64,000 nt of DNA from Holothuria scabra. Taxonomy: Eukaryota > Echinodermata > Holothuroidea > Aspidochirotida > Holothuriidae. The DNA lies in the NCBI GenBank assembly GCA_037179385.1, contig CM074188.1:21283318-21347317 (forward strand). The letters are read 5' to 3'. The position numbers and the translations under genes were made by a program. This document shows, in pieces, positions 33,927 through 45,900 of this stretch. The notes under the pieces were generated by a model that had not been told where the DNA came from, did not search any database, and saw nothing but the letters and a program-made list of their open reading frames with translations. The first letter of the stretch is position 1. Each line of letters opens with the position of its first letter.

Positions 33927-35940
33927 GTGTACACGGGGGCTATTCAAAAAGATCGGTGGCGTATGCCCTGGGGAAGAGGACAACCACCCGAAGCCACACA
34001 TTGGGGTCTAGGGTAGACTGGAAAGCTTTATTTGCAAACGACGACTCAAAAACGTCACATCAACAACTGCTTTTACTTTACTTACAAACCCTGTGAAATG
34101 CCGCATTCTTTGGACGCTCCTCGCCAACTAACGATGGTCCTCCGCTTTGTGCTTTGTGGAGGTTTACATGTTTCCTGCAGAAAATCCTCTGCCCCAATTT
34201 AACAAGGAAGGTTATGTAATGGATCCGAACATCTGCTCATGTCATCTTTCCCTTTTTTTTCAATTGAACATGCAAATAGGCCTATGTCATTACTTACAAA
34301 ATTCTGGCAAATGTTTTCATTTTCTCGGGCAGATTCTGTCTTGACCCCGAACTATTGAAATGACAAAGAAAAGTGACCCTCATTTTGTTATCATATCAGC
34401 ACACATTTTTTGTGCTAAGGAAACAGATTTTTGCATTCAGCCCTTCAAGATGAAACCATTTTCTTACACACGATTAAGGTTTAAGGTCATAAATGAGAGA
34501 AAGTTTTAGGACGCATTTCTGACCACATCATACATTTTTCGCTGCGAATTTGGCAATTTGCCGATGTCGAATTCGTCATTGCATAATTGCAAAATCTCAA
34601 GCGGAAACGACTCGGCGTTTATTTTCTGCCTTTTAACAGATATTTTCCCTTTGCTGTAAAATATACTTAACACAATAGGTTATTTGATTCTGTAGCACTG
34701 CTCCTAAATTCAGTGCATAAATCGAGAATATCCAGAAAAGAATTAAATGCATTCAAAGAAATATGTAGTTATCATATGGCATATTTTTGCACTTTCGACA
34801 AGCTTGGCGAAAAAGAGTCCCTCGTAAACATAAAGTATTTTACAGTCATAGGAAACAGAAAGTTTTAGTATTTTCAAGTATTTTTGCATGGTTTGAACAA
34901 GTATAGTGGTCAAACGTGACCGTACACATTGTTGATCTTTGAGAAAACACTTCGGCACTCTCACAATGTAGATTCGACATCAATATCTCAGGACAGGACT
35001 AAAGTTTGAGTTTTTCAGATGCCTCTTTTTACAAGTAACATTTCAAGTGCTAATTTTAAGAACACGGGGGTATTTTAGGGTCAACGAGGGCACTAGAGTA
35101 AAGTAAGCGGACATGGACGGTCGCCCCCACTTGAGCTTTTAGAATGTTTCGTCATTACTTTCGCTGATTTTGTCGGTACATCCATTTGAGGAGGACTGTG
35201 CAAAAATACTGAGAAAAGGAACGGTCTTCCATAAAACCACGATTTTCTAACTTTCCTTGGCACTGTGGCACGAAATAAGTTTTTATTTTTTCAATAGAAC
35301 CCCAAGTTAAACGGCGCGAGAACAATTTGGGTTTTGCATCTTTAGGCAAACCGTTGCTTCTGGTGGACTTCGGATTGCTGAATCCCTAACAAAAACTTAG
35401 CCTCCTCGTCGGGCATATCCTTTTACTCCCTTTTGCCGAGTCCGTTTTTAGCGGGTTTCTCCATGTCAGAAAAATTTCCTATACTTTGGCAAATGATAGT
35501 CACAATAGACGTTGTATCACCTATAAAAAAAATCGAGAACAGTAGTTCAAGTCAACTAAAGACAAACTTATTGAAAGGTTCAAAGCTGATACGACCTGTA
35601 TCATCCATAGGTTTCCTGCAGTAGACTAAATCCTTCATAAGCATGTTTAACATGATGACTTATAGACTTAGATGAAGTTCAGTCAGCCGCTTTAATCCTA
35701 TAACGAATTTATCAAGAAATTCAGCTTTTCTCACAATGGGAAATTTCTTTCAAATTGAAAATATTGTTTGCCATCAAAATTCTCCCTGGAATTCACAGGC
35801 TGATAAAATTTCAGTGCTAGTTTTTTCATTCCTGCTATATTCGGGAAATTTTCCTTTGATATTACCAAAATCATACTGGACCACCGCAAGCCTGGCTTGG
35901 TAAATAATTACCAATTAATGGTCAAATTAGACTATATAGG
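33927..35940. other. No gene recognised
   Basis: A GCGCC-type fragment occurs at about 34105-34150. Other short frames, including 34743-34964 (minus) and 35433-35624 (plus), have no domain or clear splice context. Confidence 0.3.
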
Positions 35941-36089
35941 ATCTCTTTCCGGCCTTTTGGCTAAGATCATGTGTACATGTGTAGTATCTATCCTTTTTAT
36001 TCAGTCTAGAATTGAGCCATACATGACAGACCAATAATGTAAATGGTCTGAGGGCCGTGAGGTTGGTCACGTATTGACCTTCAGTGCAC
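35941..36089 (+). pseudogene. U2 snRNA-like sequence (degenerate, probably a pseudogene)
   Basis: The first 30 bases closely follow the conserved U2 5' end (CGGCCTTTTGGCTAAGATCA), and the branch-point-pairing core GTAGTATCT is intact. Between them the word CATGTGTA is tandemly duplicated, adding 8 bases that functional U2 lacks. Later parts are much weaker: AATGTAAATGG in the Sm-site area, and a GGTCA-CGTAT-TGACC hairpin followed by GTGCAC where U2 stem-loop IV and its 3' end would be. The length is about 149 against about 190 bases, and no U2 proximal promoter element was recognised. Most likely a decayed retroposed or duplicated U2 copy; a U2-derived SINE is the alternative. Confidence 0.65.
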
Positions 36090-36093
36090 GTAA

Positions 36094-36114
36094 TAGCTTC
36101 TTCGGGAAGCAGTG
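36094..36114 (+). repeat. Shared 21-base stem-loop word, copy 2
   Basis: Identical to 19958-19978 (core GCTTCTTCGGGAAGC). It starts only five bases after the U2-like sequence, so the two might belong to one composite element. Confidence 0.6.
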
Positions 36115-36800
36115 GAGGAGGACTTTAGAAAAAGATTTGACTAGATACATACTCGATCAAAAAGTTGACTACAGTTTAGTTGAAAAAAATCAAATGTTCA
36201 AATTATTAAGCACAGTTTTTTAGAGTGCAGACACAAACTGGACCCTCAACAAACATGGCGGACCGCTCGCTTCAGGAAGCGGGATAGATTGCGAAAGTGA
36301 CGTTTTCAATACGCGCTATTCGTTATGTCCAGGTCTCCATGCAATATCTCTTATATTGTTCAAACATTTACACGAGTGATTCTATTCTACTGATAAGGGA
36401 AGTGAACCTGAAAGTTTTTACTAGGAAAACTTCTTTTCATCTTTAACGAAGCCCCAATTTCATTTTTCATTGTAAGAAAAAAATTTCCCAACAAGATTTT
36501 CCTTTCCAACAGTACGTTGCATTATGGGAAATTTGAATGATTTTTGGATGGGCCCACTGATATAAAAAAACAAAAGTTTAAAAGCCTTTATGCTCACCTA
36601 AATGAAATGAATAAAAATATTTTCAAAGTTGTAGCCTTATTTTCACAATGTGGTAAACTCCATTAAAGTCACAAAATGTAGAGATTAAAAGGGCACCGGC
36701 TTGTGAAAAAATGTGGTTTTCAAAGTCCATGCCAGGTCAATGTGTTTGTGATTTTTTTCCATTGGAACTTTCTTTCCCTTGGAATTTTCAAATGTGACAT

Positions 36801-36974
36801 ACACAAGGTGAACAACTCAATTACAGTCTTATTTCGGTTTCCACAGACAATAGATTTTCCATTCCTCCTCGAGCCTACATTTGTGGTACACAAGGTGAAC
36901 AACTCAATTACAGTCTTATTTCGGTTTCCACAGACAATGGATTTTCCATTCCTCCTCGAGCCTACATTTGTGGC
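36801..36974 (+). repeat. 87-bp tandem duplication
   Basis: Two adjacent 87-base units (36801-36887 and 36888-36974) differ by two or three bases. Because 87 is 29 codons, the frame through 36703-36990 stays open and repeats KVNNSITVLFRFPQT...EPTFV. No domain is recognised, and the surrounding sequence gives no evidence of splicing or expression. Confidence 0.85.
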
Positions 36975-37660
36975 ATTTTTGACTCAGTAATCCTTCTGGC
37001 AGGAATATGATTCGATCTTATCACGCGTAGAAGAAAAAGAGGTGAGTGGTATAAATGAAGAGCTACAACGGTCATAAAACACAGGTGGGTCTCTTCGAAG
37101 CCAGGGAAATGACCCTCCCCCTCCACTGATGTCAGTTTTAGCTCTTAACAGTACGTTAAATATAAACTATTTTACTACCAAATTTACATCATACAGTATT
37201 ATAGACCTAAAGTTACATCAAACGGTATTGTAGGTCCATGTTCCACCATAATGCTTAGGCCTAATGCATCAAACATTTCCAAAGTAGTTCCCCCTCCCTT
37301 AGCCCCTTCCCCGCTTGGGAGAATCACAAAATACACAGCGCATGTTTTCCTTTCCTGGAGAGGCATCCTAAGTATGTCACTGACCACAAGCATCTTCGGG
37401 AAAAGGCCTCATCATTTCTCTCATTTTTTTATGCATTTGTGATTTCACTTTCGGGCAAACGTGTGTGTTTATCCAGTTCAAGTACCACTATCATTTTTCA
37501 TCCCTCTCCACTATATCTAAACTACTGGTCATGTGCCTGCCCTTGCACTTTCTTTATCCCCCGTCTTTAACATCATCACGTGCCTCGTAGCATGTTGCTT
37601 TCACCTTTTCCTAATGTATGAGTATGTAGACGATTGTATACATGTCAAAACCAACATTAT
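36975..37660. other. No gene recognised
   Basis: C-rich patch near 37110-37320 and overlapping short frames on both strands; nothing I can name. Confidence 0.3.
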
Positions 37661-37708
37661 GTATTGCCTTTACTGTCTCTAATGACACCGTTTTTTGTCT
37701 CGCAGCTT

Positions 37709-37833
37709 CAAAAGCAAACGTGGCCATTGTAAGTTTGTCATTTATTATTTTATACTTTCTTATAGTAGCCCAAGTCATTAATATTAGTTATATTAATATA
37801 ATGTGTTACCCCAGCAGTAATTTATCTACTTAA
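37709..37833 (+). CDS. Possible transmembrane exon of the kinase-like gene (weak)
   Basis: After a good acceptor (TTTTTTGTCTCGCAG) a phase-1 frame reads ASKANV and then a hydrophobic stretch AIVSLSFIILYFLIVAQVI of transmembrane length. Receptor tyrosine kinases often have a phase-1 membrane exon just upstream of the kinase exons. However, the strongest donor (GTAAGT) lies only 23 bases in, and no good donor follows the hydrophobic part before the stop, so the exon is unproven. Confidence 0.2.
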
Positions 37834-38169
37834 GGTCAGTTATAAGTAAGTGCAATGCTTAAAGCTGTATGAAGTTTTGCACTGCTCGGAGTTGTAACCA
37901 GTGAGCAGGAACGACTGCTCATCTGGGGACGATTTTAGGAGGAGTTGGAACCGGACAAAGTTATTGTCTTTATCAGTTCAAGCCTTACAATAGTTTGCCT
38001 GAGTTTTCCCTCCACGTAGTAACGTAGTCAGGGCAACGATTGACCATTCGTGGTACTTATAGCTTCGAATTGACCTTGTAAAATTTACACGTATATGGAC
38101 CATTTGTAATGCTGAATCTTATACATACTAGTTATAATTTTAAATATTACGGTTTAAAAAGATTTTCAG

Positions 38170-38223
38170 TTTGAGAAGCCTTCGGACAAGTTTTGGGTTG
38201 TCCAGGAGAATCTGATTGCAGCT
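38170..38223 (+). pseudogene. Possible relic of a kinase-start exon (weak)
   Basis: After TTTTCAG, an 18-codon frame reads FEKPSDKFWVVQENLIAA and meets TAA with no donor. The W-V-x-x-E-N-L pattern is like the W-E-V-x-R-E-N-L lead-in of receptor tyrosine kinase domains. It may be a broken duplicate exon or coincidence. Confidence 0.15.
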
Positions 38224-38648
38224 TAAATTTTGATGTGTATGCTAATTGGCAGGCTGGTATGGCAGTCACCCATAGCTTTTGATTGTCGCTACATTTGCCA
38301 ACAACACAGATGGAGAGGATGCAGACATAAAGGTCTTTAGACCTGTGTTCACTGAGGTTCTTAGGTACCCCTAAGGAATAAAGTCTGACTTAAAGCCAGT
38401 AGCCATATCCAGGTTGGCTTAGAGCAAACGAACAGGATAGCTCTGTAGTGCATTGTACGAAATCTCTCACAGTAACTACGATATACGACATACACAACCC
38501 CGAACGCTTCCAAAAAGAATAAAGTCGCAGCCCCCTCCTCCTTCCCACCCCCCCCCCCAGAAACAGGAAATGAACGATACACCTCACTCTACTTCCCTTG
38601 CATGATCTTCTGCTCCATTTCAGTTTTTAATGTTTACTTCTCTAATTG

Positions 38649-38800
38649 CAGATAACCTGATAAACGGTTCAGCGAGCGGTCATCCCGCCGAATTACCGAG
38701 ATGTCTGGGAATATTCATTCAGTGTTTAAAACGAGTACGCAGTTTGATATACTTTTCGAATGTCCAGGTTTTTTACATTATTTTCTCACTATTTTTAATT
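38649..38800 (+). other. Possible unassigned exon start
   Basis: A strong acceptor (TACTTCTCTAATTGCAG) precedes a frame NLINGSASGHPAELPR that continues for some 20 codons. A weak donor GTACGC lies near 38735. It could be a juxtamembrane exon of the downstream gene; there is no homology support. Confidence 0.15.
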
Positions 38801-39817
38801 CAACATTGAATTATATACTCGATCGTCAACCTGCATGCCTATACAGCTTTTCACAAATGAATGGATATCGAGATGTGTTTAAAGGAAGCTTCCATTCTTT
38901 AGTGAATCTAAGGTAATTACGGTACCTTTTCATTGCAGCATAGTTTATGGTTCAATTTAATCACTAATTGTTTCTTATTTATGAGATCAGTAAAATCCAC
39001 TGAAAACAGTAAACGGGGAAACAGCTGAAAAGCACTTTGGGAAGGAACAATTTGCATGCAAGCAGTGACATATCCGGAATTTCTCCAGAGGGGGTGAGGG
39101 GATAGGACATACAGTATTTTGTGTGATTGCTTTTCTGAAGAAGGGGTCTAAGGGGGGGGGACTGGTATCTCCTCCTCTCTGAAAACATAAAAAAGGGGTG
39201 TCTTTATATGCAATTTGGTTTCACATTAGCTATCTTTTAAAGTAAACTTTGTGTCAAATATTTTACGTATATTTAAGAGCTAGAAATAGTATTCAGTGAG
39301 AGGCTATGTCCTAATGGCCATAGGCTATGCTACTGTACAACAACGGATCTATCCCTTTCCAGAATATTTTATTTGCAATTTATATGGTAAGCCACTCCTT
39401 CAGTATCTAAAACAGGGTCAGATAAGACCACATGGGTGTCAATTTATACTCAAAAGGGAGATAGCACGTTCACTTCCTTTCAAACATTTACTGTGTAAAA
39501 ATTTTAAGTCAATGTGTGTTTTTGAAAAAAAGTGGGAACTTCTCCCTCCCCCACAACTCTACATTGACTCCCAAGACCATAAAGAGGAGACATGAAATAG
39601 GTAAAAAAGGAACAAGATATGTTCTAATTGGAGAAAAAATTACTGAAATGCTTCAAGACAATGATTCTTTCTAATTTGCTACGAGTGGATTTTTCTGGGG
39701 AATGGGCTCCCCTTCTCCTTGACCGCAAACTTAACAACAGTTTAACATTGCAAACATAAAATGATTAAAATGATGGAAAGAATGTATCATTTATATTTCA
39801 TGTGCAACGACTGCCAG

Positions 39818-39982
39818 ATTTGCAAGAAAAGAAGGTGGGAGACCGGTCTAAGAAGGGTGTTGGTCTGACGGAAGTCAAACTGATTGCGCAACTACCGGGG
39901 GAGGGAACAATGAAATATTGGAGTGCTACCGCCTGTACCAAAACTGGCGATAGCGTAAATGTTATTGCAAAAACTGTACCGG
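39818..39982 (+). CDS. Pseudokinase exon 1: glycine loop and beta-3 lysine
   Basis: Encodes LTEVKLIAQLPGEGTMKYW and VNVIAKT. The donor GTATGT starts at 39983 in phase 1. The acceptor is uncertain: CTGCCAG at 39811-39817 was chosen, and CAAG a few bases later is an alternative in the same phase. Confidence 0.7.
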
Positions 39983-42900
39983 GTATGTGTCAAAAACCTT
40001 TGTATTTGTTTTTGAGTAAAGTTCATATCTCAGTTACAACGGCCTATTAACGCTTCTAATCAACTGTATATAAAGTTACGTTTTTGCAATGTCTTATGAT
40101 ATGTCGCCACTGAAAGTAATAGACAACAAAAAATGAAAATGGAAGATCGAATTCTCTGAACGTTGTGATGTGTATTTACTGTTTTGTATCATTGTTGATT
40201 CTGGAATGAAAGTAAAAGAATCTTGACTTTTCATTGTGTTGTCAAAAGCGTTCACATTGCAATCATTAATGAAGATGTATATCACGGTGTCTACCTCGGA
40301 AAATTGTTCAATTCGCGTTTAGATATTGTAAGTAAGGATGCTCAGAAATGAATCCAGAATTCAAGGGAAAAAGGAAACGATTTCATTAATTTAAATTAAA
40401 TATATTCAAGACCAAACCCAGGTGAGAATGTGGAAAACGCTACTACACCAGCACCATCTCTGACAACCCTTTACAATATGCATAATCAAGGCTCTTTTCT
40501 TAGGTTGTAATCTTTATATTTCTCTTAATTCATACGAATATCGTGGAAATTTCATGTTCTCACTTTTTCCAAAACCCACAGGACCGGGTGCATTGGGTGG
40601 GGTAAGGAGGGCGGGTCCCCGAACGGTAATGCAGTGTTCTTTTGTTTGTTAGGTGGGGATTTGACTTAAATAATGAGCGCTTCCCCTCTCTTTAGTCCTA
40701 GATCCCTTCGTGGAAAATTTTTGAATGAAGAGTATTCTTTAGAGAGTACATTTATCCCCCCCCCCCCCCCTGCCGTGTCTCTGCTCACAAACCACTGGCT
40801 ATACGACTCTGAACCCTTTTCTTACTGTTGCAAGCGTTAAGGAAAAGAAATTGTCTTTTTACTTTCCTTTTCTTCTTATTTTTGTTATAGAAAATGTTCA
40901 AATGAAAGAACAGTCGGACTTTCGTGCCTTAGCTGGAGGTCTTTCCTCTCTTCCCAAGCACACCAATGTTGTTGAAATTTTAGGAATAGCAATCGAGAAT
41001 GGTAAGATTTCTTATTGTTATTAGTTTACATTCTGTGGAGTCACTTGGTACTTGCCCAGATCCCGAGCTTAAAGCCGGCACTGGTTCTGAGCAGGTGTGA
41101 TATACCTATTTCACTACATTAATTTCAAGTTGTCATAGGCTACGTTTACAGTTGCTACCACAATTTGAATTAAGACGAAAAGAACAGCCGCAGCTCAGTG
41201 CCGGAGAAAAGCTGCAGCCTAGCTTCAACTCTTTGTTGCTGTGATCATTGCTGTGGCAGGGATGTCGATCCCGGGGGGAAGGGGGCAATTGCCACCCTAA
41301 TGAAAATATTGGGAGGCAAACAAGTCGTTTTTCCCCCTCTCCCAAATAATCCAGGCAGATTGATAAATCAACAATCAGAACAAACAAAATATCACATTAT
41401 CGCATGCATTCAGATGACTTGAGGGCTTCGAGAGGTTAATTAAGTGTACGTGCATGTCAATGGGTGTGTGTGTGTGTATGTTTGGGTGCGTGCGTAAACG
41501 TGTGCACTGGCGTTCGTATGGGTGTATTTTTTATAGAGAACTCCCGACCGGGACATGATCCAGAGTTAAACCGACTGTTGGACCCCCACCCCACCCTGAA
41601 ACCAGTCCGACGCCCCTTTACAGCTTTAGTAACAGAATTTTACTACGTCTGCTGCAGCCTAGATGAGGCAGCTGCAGCGTAAGGTTTGGACATGCATTTT
41701 AAAAGCATGCAATTTCTTTTCTCCAAATAGTGCCATATCATATTTACTTTGAGTATATCCAAGGAGGGACGCTCAAGGATTTCCTGCTAAGAGATTACCC
41801 AGAATCCAGTACTTCTGTCATGATGGGTCAAAGTGGGGACACAAACACAATGCAGCTCACAAGATTCTGCTTGGATATTGCAGATGGACTGATTTTTCTC
41901 TCACAAAATGACGTAAACTCAAGACTCTTTTATTTTGTTCATTTAAATTAAAACTCTTTTGTCATTTTCATTCTTTTTCTGAATCGCTTGAAGTAAAGTA
42001 CGGTACCACTAGTGTTTCTGAGACGGAGTTATAACGAGAAATAAAAAGCTACACTCTAAAACATTTGAGGAAAATTTACCCAGATTGGACACGAATGCCT
42101 TTTGCTCACTAATCGCACAAAAATATTACAGTCCTTGGTCACAAAGGACCCATTTTTGCCAAAGATTGCTCAACAAGGGTATATTTTGACTAACACAGGG
42201 GACTCATTTGCCCACTTGACAAATTTAGCAGGAGCAATACCCGTCCAACCGTTTTTATAGTGTATATAAAATAAAGGATATGAATATTCTGAATGTTTCA
42301 TTCAATGCATTTCTTCCCATTACGTAATTAAATATGATGTGAAAGGAAGACGTCTATAAAGCCAAATCTGTATTAACAAGTTGGTTGACCCAATACTATA
42401 TTAATTTGTTTTCATTTTTATGATTAAATCAGAATTCCACTTAATTTCTGTGTTTATTTTTGCAGTATTGTCATCCTGCCTTGAGGACAACGAAAGTGCT
42501 TCTCACTGAGACAGGTGCCTGCAAGTTGTACGACTTTTGGCCAAATCCGATGTCCTCTGATAGAATAACCCAGCTTTTTCAAAAAGTTAGTCAATATACT
42601 TGAAGTATTTTAGTCGGGATTAGATCAAATCAATATAAATTCACTTTCCCAAGCACCAAGCGAGACGTTGTGGGAGTTTGGTGAAGAAATTTTGTCAACA
42701 ATTGAAGTCTAAAACTAGACAAAGTAACGTATAAGAGATAAGTTACGAAGGTGGTTGCACGTTTTGCTTGATCAGACCTGGCAAAAAGTTGAACGTTTTT
42801 CTGGGAAGGATATAGTATATGCCAAGGGCTTTGCACGTTTTTCGGGGTGAGATAAATGTATTCAGGTAATGATTTTTTTTAAACTCCACTCCTATGCCAA

Positions 42901-45900
42901 TTGGTAAACTCATCAGTTCCCTTTTGAATAAAAAACTTTAACTAACAACTACGTCAACGTCGTTCTGAAGCCGGTTGCCCAAATAGCAACCAAGGAATGC
43001 GCACTCTTGCGATTCCTTGCGGCCTCCGGCGACCTAGAAAAGAGCTTGTGAGAAGTCGTATCAAGCAAGCCCTTTTCACAACAGGGCATAAGGGTTTCAA
43101 CGTGATTAATTTTTGAGTGTGGGGACCAGACTCCTCTCTTCATATTGGGCAGGGACGTGTTTCCCCGGTTTCTACTGGTTGACGCCCATGGGCTATATAC
43201 CAACATCCCTCCTTTTCCATCCTACCATTTTATACAGTGCCACAAAAAAAAAATATATAATAATCAGGTACCCTAGGACATATATTTAATGGAAACGTAA
43301 GAAAGTTATGCAGAGTGTCTTTCTGGCAATTTTTACAAAAAATGTTCCCAAAGACTAAATGCAATAATGTCACGTGACGCTAATTCAGAGCTAAAACAAT
43401 GAAGCACTACTGAACGCACGACTAAACTTCGCACATGAGCAAAGAAGATGTTGTGGCAAATCTATACATTTTATCTGGGAGAATCTGCAGTGATATGCTT
43501 TTGCCTTCAGGGGACGCACTTCTTGTTATAGTATATTGGAAGATATTGTCAAATTATTTAAAGGGCAAGAGCAGTCACCCATACTGTCCTGTTTCATGAT
43601 TGGCTGTTGAAAACCAAGTGACGGCATTTTTGCTGTTCAAATTAAAGTTCACTGCTTGGATTGTACCCTGAATGTACAATAATAAAGTCTTAAAATATAA
43701 AGATACTTTGAAGAGAAGTAAGAGGAAAATTGTGACATTTAGCTCTTGCTTCAAAATAAGTTTGGGGACTGTTCTTGACCTCTAAGACTAGTTTTTGAAT
43801 CTTGGATAAGCCTACCAACAAAACGGCTTTCAAATTGAAATGCGTCAAGAAATGTTTTACCGAAGTTATGTGGGTAATCTTTGCTATATTTTTCTTAAAA
43901 TATGGTCTTAGTATCCTAACCTTTTATTTACAATATATTTAGCCTCACCCACCAGTCGCATGGCTATCACCAGAGGCTATTTTTCTAGGACAGTATATCG
44001 ATAAGTCGGAGGTGTGGAATTTTGCCATTCTTCTATGGGAAATTTATTCTTTGGGTGAGTGAAATATGGTACAATTGAAAGTTATTTGAAATTCTATTTA
44101 CCTTTTTTTCATTTCCATGTTTGTTCACTACTTCATTTTATAACGTACAAAATGAAACACTGAAAATGAGGCTGATAGGTGGTCTGAGGTGCGGTAAGTC
44201 CGAACAAACCATTCTATAACTTTACCAGTTAACCAGAAATACCAATGTGTTTAATGCCTGAGTTTATTATTGAGAATCAATTGTATAAGATTGTACGATT
44301 CAAATTATAAGAGATTGTAAGAGTTTAAAAATCCTGAGTACTTGCAAGAGTCCGACTGACATAATTATTGTATCACTAAGTAGGATGATTACTAATTCAA
44401 AAAAGGGGATAAACTTCCATTGATTTAATTTATTGTAAATTTACTTGCAGTGTGAATACATAAGCTGGACTTTGCAATTTAAACGTGCTCTATTTCGTAC
44501 CAAATATTTCAGATAGTCCATATAATTAACTTTCAGATTGAAAACCACTGCCCCAGAGTTTATGAACACAAATTTTGCTTATTATGATTTCTGTATGTTC
44601 CCGAATTTAAAATGTTTCATCCTTTTATCCTTTTTTAAACAGGAAAAACTCCTTACGAAGGTTTAAGTTGTGACGAAATCGAGCAAGAAATAAGAGCAAA
44701 CCGTACACTTGAACAACCCTTGTCGTGTCCTGGTGCCATGTAAGTGTTTTGATTCAGTTGTACACCCAAAAGTTTGACAAATCGTTGATAGACCGAGTTC
44801 AATATTTACATCGCGTAGAATGTATTTTGTTAAAAAAAAATGAGAGACACCCATATAGGCAAAATCCTTTCAGTTTTACACTTTTTAAAGTAAAACATAT
44901 TTCCGTAATTGGCTTATATTATCCCCGAGCTTTGAATGTTTAAGAAATGTTTCAACATTTTTCGAAAAATTCTAACCCTCCTGAGAATAATTGCTGAGCT
45001 TCATTTATTGTTTCTTAACAAATTATTTTGGAGGCAATGCAATGATGATTGAAATTGTAAAAGTTGGTATTTTCTCGTTAAGTTCCTGTTTTTTTTTGTT
45101 TTTTTTTAATTTTATTTTTATTATTACGAAAGATTAGTCTCATGGCTACGACACACGGCAGCCTAAGGGGGCTGCAGCCACGCTGGCTATCGCCCATTGA
45201 GACTTACAATTTCTTTTAGTGGGGGGGGGAGAGAAGTAAGTGATTAAAAGGAAGTTATTTCGTCACCCTAGTTTCAATTTTCCCAAGTTACTTCCAGCCC
45301 CTCTCACAGCTGCCTAAAACTCATCCTCATCCAGACACATTCCCAGTTTATTGCTTCGATCATGAGACACATTAGTGAGTGTACAAGTCCCTAACAAGTA
45401 ACCATCACACTCTCAGTACATGCCGTGTAGTATATATATACGACACTCTACTGCTCTACATTTTGAATTTTGTGTGTAAATTGAGAATTTCTGTAGACTA
45501 CTGGCAAAACTTAAATTTGTGGTGACGAATGCGTGTCATTAACGTATTGCTATGACAAAAGAATAAATCATGGAAATCCCCTTTGCCTATCCTCACAAAA
45601 GGCACTGATCTCTACGTCCCCCACCCTGCCCCCTCAACGCTCACACACCTTACCCCGTCTCTTGGACTATTTACATAACCATCGACTGTTTGGGGATGTC
45701 AGGCGCCAATCCAGAGATTCCCAAAAGGGGGCCTGACTTAAGAGAAAGCAGTGGAGTGAGGGAGCTGCATCTGCTAATTTCCCGTATGTTTTAAATAATG
45801 TTGATCTGAAGAAAAGGGAGGGCTGAGGCCGTAAAAGCCCCTTGGACCCGCGCCTGGATATTGCCTCACTGAGTTACAATCAGTTGTGCAAGTTACCCAA

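Noticed and set aside
38280..38350. Frame LLIVATFANNTDGEDADIK ending at a GTACCC donor
   Set aside because: The upstream acceptor is poor and no domain match could be argued, so it is not proposed as an exon.
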